Positions 57,274 to 64,000 of a stretch of 64,000 bases of DNA are shown in pieces. Origin of the DNA: Salvator merianae (taxonomy: Eukaryota; Chordata; Lepidosauria; Squamata; Teiidae); assembly GCA_003586115.2 (NCBI GenBank), contig QVOM02000103.1, positions 6,451,373 through 6,515,372 on the forward strand, given 5' to 3'. The notes beneath the pieces were generated by a model. It saw only the letters and a program-made list of their open reading frames with translations, had not been told where the DNA came from and ran no database searches. Position 1 is the first letter of the stretch. Each line of letters starts with the position of its first letter. The position numbers were made by a program, and so were the translations under genes.

Positions 57274-58385
57274 TAGTTTTCTACTTGAACAGCTATCAGA
57301 GAACTGAGAGATATTCTTTATTTAAAGAACTGTGCAATCCAAATCCATTTAAGAGATAGCAAAGATCTGGAATGTGGACTTCAGACTAAGCTAGCCCACA
57401 GGTCTGTCTACACTGTCTTAAGAAGAATTTCATTTCTGTTTAAGGCATTTAATTTCAGATTTGAATCTAGACAGTACATGTACATTTTCGTACACAGTAC
57501 TTTTTTATTTTATTCATTAAATTTAAATTCTGCCATTCACTTGAAACATCCAAAATGCGTAAGAAAACTAAAACCACCAACTTAGATCTTTTGTTCGTTT
57601 TTAGGTGCTGTATAAATAGGCACCAAGGCATAACTCAGTGTGATATGGCAAAAAGTGCAGGAATTATTTAAAGTCAGCATTTTGCTCAATCCATACAGCT
57701 TTCTAGTGACTGCTGGTTGAGATATAACAGCATAGTTATTATTATCCCTCATAAAAGAACAATATAAACAATAAAACACAATGCAGAAAGCAGAAGTCAA
57801 GAACAAGACCCTTGAGATTGTCAATGTGGCCAGACTAGAGGTTTTCCAAATGAGGCCATATCTCTATTTCTGGGAGAAGTGGCTCTGTCTTGGTGGATGG
57901 AGTGAGGTACCCTTCTTGTCTCCATCCATAGTGACCTCCTCATCTCCATTTTGGAGTGAATGGTGCCATTTTTATGGCGCTTCCCTGCAGGACTGGAAGA
58001 AACTGCTCTACTTCAGAGGTGCCTCTGTGAGTGGTTGCACCACAAAACGGCAGGTGTGATCACTTCAAAGGCACCTGCTGCTGCTGAAAATGGAGACGGG
58101 CTGGCAGCAGACACCTTCTTGGGTGCACAGAGGCACACGAATATGATAAGTGGAGACGTTGCTTGAGATTGTATATCAACTGAGTTATTATTCATTGTAT
58201 ACGCAATTGAACTATACTAATACCATCTTATACCTCCTGTTTTACACAATGCTAAAAGTGGGGAAAATGTTATCAGCCATGTAATCAGGCATTCAAATAA
58301 AATATATTCATCACACAAGAAATTTACTGGTAAGAAATGCTCCTTAGGCATGTCAGGTTCAGGGCTACTTTTAAAACAGATAGGT
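57274..58385. other. Unique DNA with an unidentified GC-richer block
   Basis: 57870-58135 is clearly GC-richer than its surroundings, with agatgaggccat / gacctcctcatctcc-like local inversions, resembling the interior of a non-autonomous element whose ends I cannot place. Overlapping frames of 68 and 92 codons there show no domain. Confidence 0.35.
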
Positions 58386-58876
58386 CAGGGTTAAGAGACC
58401 TGACTAAAGTCTATAAAATCATGCACAGTGTTGAAAAAGGTGGCTAGAGAAATATTCTTTTTTCTCTTGCACAACAGTAGAACCAGGGGACACTCTATGA
58501 AGCCACTGGGCAGAAGAGTTAGAACCAAAAAGGGGAAGTATTTTTTCACCAAGAGGGTCATTGGACTATGGAATTTGCTGCTAGAAGATGCGGTGACAAC
58601 AACCAACCTGGATAGCTTTAAGAAAGGGTTAGACAAATTCATGGAGATCAGGAATATCAATGGCTACTAGAATGGATGCATAGATATTGCCTCCAGATGG
58701 AGAGGCAGGCAGGATGCCTCTAAGGTCATTTGCAGGGAGCCGAGTGTGGTAAAGGTTTTGCTTTTGTCTTCCACTTGAAAATGCCCAGAAACAATTGGCG
58801 GGCCTCTGTGTGAGTCAGGAAGCTGGACTAGATGGGCTGTGGCCTGATCCAATGGGGCTCCTCTTATGTTCTGTTG
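58386..58876 (+). mobile_element. CR1-type LINE, 3' end
   Basis: About 490 bp aligning motif by motif with 17350-17812: gacctgactaaagtctataaaatcatgc, ggggaagtattttttcacc, ggatagctttaagaaagggtt, caatggctactagaatggatg, then the 3' tail atgggctgtggcctgatcc and cttatgttct. 5'-truncated. Frames on both strands are remnants or shadows. Confidence 0.85.
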
Positions 58877-59059
58877 TTTTTCAGACCTATAGAAACAGTT
58901 TATTCAGACATTCTCAAGGTATAGCAAAACTACTTCCATTTGTGGCACTCGCTCTTGCATCCCATACCATCTGTATTTGCATTGGAAAATCATATACACA
59001 ATAAAGGTACCACTTTAGTCATGTCTTGTGTGTGGGTCTGTTATAAGCATGTGATTGGC

Positions 59060-59105
59060 TAATGTGAGAATGGACTGCTGAGCTAGATGGGCCAGGTCTT
59101 AACCA
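59060..59105 (+). repeat. Tiny CR1-like 3' tail fragment
   Basis: gctgagctagatgggccaggtct resembles the ctggactagatgggc tail of CR1 copies. Too short to be sure. Confidence 0.3.
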
Positions 59106-60560
59106 GCAGGGTACTAATGATTTTTGGATCTATGAAGAGCAAACACCAAAGCTTTCCTGAAACAAACTTTGAAGATAAACTGAAGAAAAAGTCCAAATCT
59201 ATATCTGCTATGAAGGTGGTGATAGATAATTCTAAATGTGGAAAGATGCCTAAAGCTGGCTAAAATCTGACTCATAAATGGTGTAAGCTGTGCAAGTTGG
59301 TTTAAAAAGATACGGCATTCTGGCAAATTCAAAATATGACCTCAGTAAATGAAACAGGTTTGCAGTTTTTGTGGCTATCGTTTACGTATGAGTAACATTA
59401 AGGAATGGGACTTGAAGTAATTGCCTGTTGAAAGCATCAATACTTTAGCTACATTCCTTGTTTCTATTAGGATTTTTTTTTCCATTTTAATTGCCATAGA
59501 TTTCAACCTCATAAAAATTATGGGAACTCTTCAGTGAGAGTCTAAGAATTCCATTAAATCACCAGGTAGGATAGGTATACATAAGTGTGGTTTTACATCC
59601 TTCACTATCAGCCATTTAATAAGCAGGAAGGGGCAATGTCTGCCTTCCTCTTTGTGTATATAGGCATTCAGCTGGTGCCTTAGTTTTTGAGCTACATCTA
59701 CATTGATGTGTATCCAGAGGGTTGGTGAAGGACTGATGTTTGCCCTAGATCAAGAAAAAGAAAAAAAGAGGCACTTCTAATTTTCTGGTCTTCGTAGGCA
59801 GGGAATATTACAGTTTAAATGATCTTGTGTGTGTACAGTTGAGTGCCTTATCTTATCTGCATATTGGATAATATTTGAAATCAGTTGGACCTGTTGCTTT
59901 AAACATGTGCATCCATTTAAAAATTAAGCTAAAGAATATAAAACCATTTTAATATCTTTTTTTAATAATACAATATGGTGACTTAATTTTTAATGAACAC
60001 AGTTTCAGATGAGTATTATGTCCTATTAGTGTACAGTAAGAGTGTCTGTTTGAATTAAATGTTTAAATACAATGTTTGCACTTTTCAAATGATCTCTATC
60101 AAGGCAAGATTGCTTACACAGAAGCTGAATTAACTCAGTCTTGAGGTACTGCAGAAAGAAAACACGACTACAGATTTGAACTCATTATATACATATTATT
60201 TGAGGATTAAAAAGAGCAGTTTATTTACATAGTAGTATCTTTATTTACTGTGGCTGAGTTCTGTTCAGAGCATCTGTGAAGAAGAACTCTCTGTGCTGTG
60301 ACAATATGCATTTGATATCTGGTTGGAACACTTCAGACAGCTATCTTCTGAAAGCATGAGATGACAAGTCTCTAGAAACAATGAGAAGATGTCATTCATA
60401 TATTATTTTTATTTTTGACATTATTTTTATTAAGACTGTCAGCTTTGTTTAAAGATAATACAAGGAAAGGAACAGAGAAGAAAATAAATAAAGGAGTTCT
60501 TGGCTCAGACTGTAGTTGGTAATCAATTAATAGCAGCCATGTATTATGAAGTTATCTAAG
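59106..60560. other. Unique DNA, candidate conserved non-coding block
   Basis: No repeats recognised. 60100-60480 is repeat-free and a reasonable candidate for conserved non-coding sequence, to be tested by alignment. Confidence 0.3.
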
Positions 60561-60777
60561 ATTGCATTCACAAACCAAAGAAAAACCCACCTCTGCAGCA
60601 GCTTAAATCTGGTTCACAGGATTAATCATGCACAGGCTAGGTTGCTGCTCCACTTCTCATGATCATTTGAGGCTAGAAAAGGTGGATTAGAAATGGAATG
60701 AGAACAAAATGGCCATATTCTACAATCTCTAGGGTGCATTTGAGATACTTGTTTTTGTTACATGTAAATGCAGTCCG
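60561..60777. mobile_element. Family E MITE, copy 4
   Basis: The left edge ATTGCATTCACA follows CTAAG; the right edge TGTAAATGCAGT is its inverted partner. The internal cttctcatgatcatttgaggctagaaaaggtggattag is shared with 40.6 kb. A family B element starts immediately after it, so the right flank cannot be compared. Confidence 0.58.
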
Positions 60778-60778
60778 G

Positions 60779-61088
60779 GGGCTGTTCACACTGACTAAAA
60801 TGTTGTCCACAGCTTGACTGGGAGCATTTTTCCAAGTGTGAATTCTGTAAGTGGGCTTGGCAGCAGCTCTGCAGTTGCACATCACATCCTGATTATCATG
60901 GCAATGTCCAGCTGCCTGTCATGGTGATCGTGCCTGCTCTGGATGGGTCATTCTCACTTGAAGTGCTGGTGGCCCAGTACAGGGCTGTTCCAGCACTCAA
61001 AGTGTGGATGGATGCCAGTGCTCTGGGTCTTTACCAACCTAGTATGATATTGTTATACCATACTAGAGTGGTAAGTGCAAACAGCTCC
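60779..61088 (+). mobile_element. Family B element, copy 6, internally deleted
   Basis: Starts GGGGCTGTTCACAC and ends GTGCAAACAGCTCC. The first ~80 bp after the terminus seen in other copies are missing. It retains ttgtccacagcttgactggg (the uninterrupted form of the site hit at 28.1 kb) and a hairpin ctagtatgatat / ataccatactag (about 61039-61066), different again from the other copies. Confidence 0.68.
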
Positions 61089-61219
61089 TACGATCCTAGC
61101 TACATATTACAGCTTTCCTCTCACTTTATAATCAATTTCATATTTGGATGAAACACACCATGAATAAATAAAGAACATTCAGTGTACTTGTGATCTTGAC
61201 ACACCGAAAGGATATAGTT

Positions 61220-61430
61220 TGTCCAATGCACAGGAAGTAGCCTTAACCCGACCATACCAAGGCATGCCAACGAAATGCCCCACCAGTGAAGAATCTTTGT
61301 TCCTGGCCTTTGGAGAATTCAGAGGCACCTTACATTGACTCTGAAGCTGGCATGAACTTCACATCTAGCACAGGAGTTGGCATATAACAGGCCATCCCAA
61401 TGCTAACAGCCTTGTTCTGTGCCATGAGCA
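61220..61430 (-). mobile_element. Family C fragment (reverse orientation)
   Basis: The reverse complement carries gaagttcatgccagcttcag and a cctctgaattctccaaaggcc-type block, as in the copies at 47.8 and 53.7 kb. Both termini are missing or unrecognisable. Confidence 0.45.
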
Positions 61431-62024
61431 ATCCATCCCAGGTTTATTGCTTATTGGCAGCAATAAAATCGCACAACCCAATTCACTTTGCCAACGTAAT
61501 ACTAGAACAGATTTTTACCTTATATATGGGACTTTGTATCACAATAGCAATTGATTTTTTTAATTACATGGAAATTAATATGATGTGTATTTGAAAGATC
61601 CTTTCTCTAAACCGTCGAGACAAACACACACCCACATCCTCACACAATTTTACATTTTTTAATAATGATATTAGAACAATCCAAAGTTGATTTAAAACAG
61701 CTTTAAATGGTACAAGGAACAGCAAGAAGTTTCATGAACATAGTGAATTTGTAAGCTCTGGATTCACAATGTGTATTGATTGTATCAGTTTGTTTAAAAT
61801 GTGAGATGCACTTTGATATTTTGCTAAAATCCATGTAAAAATTATGTTTTTATGTCATATCGGTTCCTGAAGTAATGATTCTGTTCTTATTTCACTTGGG
61901 GCCTGGCAACTGATATAGTCTGTAAGTTGCAAGTAGTTTAAGAAGGAATGTCTATGATAATGCATGAGTCATGGTGAACCCATAAAGTCCTCAGTTCATC
62001 TCATCACCTCAGTTTCAGGCATTT
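61431..62024. other. Unique AT-rich DNA
   Basis: Nothing recognised; the 64-codon frame near 61.4 kb has no identifiable domain. Confidence 0.35.
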
Positions 62025-62429
62025 GGACTTTTTGCACTTTTTACCTTGGAATGTTTGAATCTGAACATTCCAAGGTGGAATGGTCCCCACAGTATAGAAG
62101 CCATCTGCGCTCTGAGAGTTGGAACAACATGGAAATGGGCTTCTAGCACTTGCAGTATGAACACTGGCCACCCCGCCATGACAGTGGCTGCAGAAGTGTC
62201 CAGCCATTGCCATGGTGAAACAGGTGCGCAGCTGTGCCACACCATGGCCTGCAACATTCACACAAGGAAGCAGGTGCAAGTGCTATATACTGGGAGAAGT
62301 TCCTCTGCTTTCAGTACAGCTGTGGACAACAGCTGCAGATGCTCCTGATTCCTTGTGCCTCTGCAAAATGTGGTCACACTTTGCTAGTGAGTATCTGCAC
62401 ACTCACTATCAGCCAAATATGAACAGGCC
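62025..62429 (-). mobile_element. Family B element, copy 7 (reverse orientation)
   Basis: Reverse order of family B: a hairpin accttggaatgtt / aacattccaaggt with 13 paired bases (about 62043-62076), then aatgggcttctagcacttgcagtatg, ccattgccatggtgaaa, cagctgtggacaacagctgc and the right end gaacaggcc. Antisense and sense frames of 91-100 codons across it are not conserved in the other copies. Confidence 0.7.
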
Positions 62430-64000
62430 TCCAATCGGAGAAATCTATTATCATCTATTCCAATTAAAAGTCAAAGATAGTGTATTTCGTATTTGAATTT
62501 GAATTTCTATAACACCTTTTTTAAGAAATGCCCAAGGTGGTACATAATAAAGCAAAACGCAGACAATTCAAAGATTTCAAATACACATTGTAAATCACTC
62601 CTATTTAAAGAAAACTAACAGCAAACTATATAATGCACAATAATATACAGATTATGAAATACACAATATAAAGTAAAAGAAAGATCACTCAAAGATAACA
62701 AGCCAACCACAGTCTTCTTCCTCCTCTCAGCCAAGAGCAGACACAGTTCTTAGGGAGAGTGGAGCAGAGGCAACAAATGAATAGGTGCAGCAAACAGCTC
62801 AGGTCTTCTTTCTCTTCCCAGCCAAGAAGAGCCACAGTCCTTAAACTTTGGGGGAGAGTAAACAGCCCAGGTCTTCAGATTTGAGACTGAATTGACTGTT
62901 GCATAACTGTTAAGAAGGCAATTCAAAGTTTTAATATTATTTGACTCGCTGACTGAATACCCTCTTTTATTCAAATCAGTGTAGGATAAATTGTTGTAGA
63001 GTATATGGGTTTATGCACAGAAATTACACATTTTATGTGTACAGTCAGCCTGTAGAGGGAATAGAATGACCCCTACAGACACTGGTAACATGCAGTGCTT
63101 TATTTCTGAAAGCATCAATATTCATGAAAATCATACATGTCTGCATATATAATGTGGAACTAATTTTAGCAAATTTCTCAGCAGTTCATATGGCACCCAT
63201 ATAACTATAGTTTGTTCATGGCGACCTATTTCTCTGATTATGCCTAATTCTTGTAGGACAACAGGAGTAGCAAACAGAAGAAGCAACTATAATGTATGCT
63301 CACCTTTGCCAACTGCCATTTAGTATAGGTGTATAGAGAATAGGTGTTGCAACTATTATGCTTGAATAATAGAAGTTGAAATCCAGCAACATCTAAAGAG
63401 CAGAAAGTTGGGGAAGCCTATGCTAGATCAAAACCCTTTCCAGAGACCAGTCAGCTTGTATGTGTCTTTGGTGGTACTCTGGATCCCATTTTTTAATGGA
63501 ATGAAACATCCATAAATGTGTGATGCAACGTGTCAGAATTCTTGAGATGCAATCTCCAGAATGTTCTGCATGGTCTTGCAGACCAGGCCAGCTGCTGATG
63601 GGATCATGGGATCTACTTGGTGGAGTGGTCCCCAGGTGGCTATGCCTCCAAAGAATGCTCTAGCCACATGGGCCTTGAGCTTGATGCACTCCCCACTGTG
63701 AAAATTGCACAGAAACATCTCGTTTCAACAGGAGCTGTGTTCCTGGCTGTGGGCCAGTCTAGCTGTCTGGCATGCAGAAGGTTGCATCAGGCCAAGTGGC
63801 ACTTGGAGGCTAACACCATTTCACTGAGGTCCAGAAATGGCCCCAGAAATGGGTAACTTAAAACCTCCTAGTTTCAAAGTTAGATTGGGATCAGCAGCCA
63901 TCATGCAGATGGCTGCTGAAATGGTTCCCACCTTCCTGGTCCCAATCACTTGCTTGAGTTCCATGTTCTAAGCTGAATCACTGGATTTATGTTTCATGCC
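62430..64000. other. Unique DNA with a terminal inverted structure
   Basis: No named element. 62700-62870 holds two similar copies of ctcttc-ctcagccaagagcagacacagt / ctcttc-ccagccaagaagagccacagt about 110 bp apart. 63883-63947 forms a two-level hairpin (gattggga...tcccaatc outside, agcagccatc...gatggctgct inside). 63530-63860 is GC-richer and may be the interior of an unidentified element. Confidence 0.4.

Noticed and set aside
57781..58166. Overlapping 92- and 68-codon frames in a GC-richer block
   Set aside because: Looks coding by composition, but no domain, no splice signals in sensible places and local inversions suggest a non-autonomous element.
15958..62429. Family B as a Helitron
   Set aside because: It has a hairpin near one end, but also inverted termini at both ends and, at 50.3 kb, a perfect 5-bp flanking repeat, none of which fits Helitron insertion. 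Kept only as an alternative.
1..64000. CRISPR array, operon or prokaryotic gene content
   Set aside because: Direct repeats present are microsatellites or transposon ends; there are no regular spacers, ribosome-binding sites or long adjacent frames.

Overview
The window looks like 64 kb of non-coding nuclear DNA from a reptile, most probably a squamate. This rests on the mix of repeats: 3' ends of CR1-type LINEs, L1-type LINE fragments, a decayed Ty3/gypsy LTR retrotransposon, hAT-type MITEs with 8-bp target duplications, a tRNA-derived SINE and many GC-richer foldback elements in AT-rich DNA. I found no convincing host protein-coding exon, rRNA, tRNA gene or CRISPR array. Almost every open frame is short (60-138 codons), unconserved to my eye, or lies inside a repeat.

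Layout. 0-7.8 kb is unique AT-rich DNA with scattered MITEs: two hAT-like elements, a 245-bp palindrome, a foldback element at 3.6 kb, a 230-bp MITE at 6.0 kb and a larger element at 7.06 kb. 7.82-14.84 kb is one Ty3/gypsy element between two recognisable LTRs. Its pol fragments run in order (reverse transcriptase, RNase H, integrase), but it is interrupted by about 2.1 kb of L1 sequence and about 0.5 kb of unidentified DNA. 16.7-17.8 kb is a CR1 3' end that still carries the YADD motif. 20.2-24.8 kb is dense in old repeats. 25-40 kb is mostly unique DNA with isolated MITEs and contains the best places to look for conserved non-coding elements. 40-62.5 kb carries the highest density of GC-richer non-autonomous elements, some nested inside others.

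The most interesting structure is a set of non-autonomous DNA elements of different sizes and interiors (called families A, C and D here) that share the terminus GCCCTTTCTGCACT. Several are flanked by 5-bp direct repeats that mostly fit C-NNN-G: CATAG, CAAGG twice, CTATG, plus two pairs with one mismatch. They look like diverse passengers of a single transposase that is not present in this window. A separate family B (about 310-450 bp without nested insertions, seven copies, TIR close to GGCCTGTTCACAC) carries a hairpin next to one end. The hairpin sequence differs between copies while pairing is kept.

Nothing here forms an operon or pathway. The elements record a layered history of insertion, with the order fixed in places by nesting (A into B at 28.1 kb, A into C at 56.2 kb, L1 into gypsy at 9.85-11.96 kb). 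Family assignments come from reading the sequence and from remembered family motifs, not from database searches.
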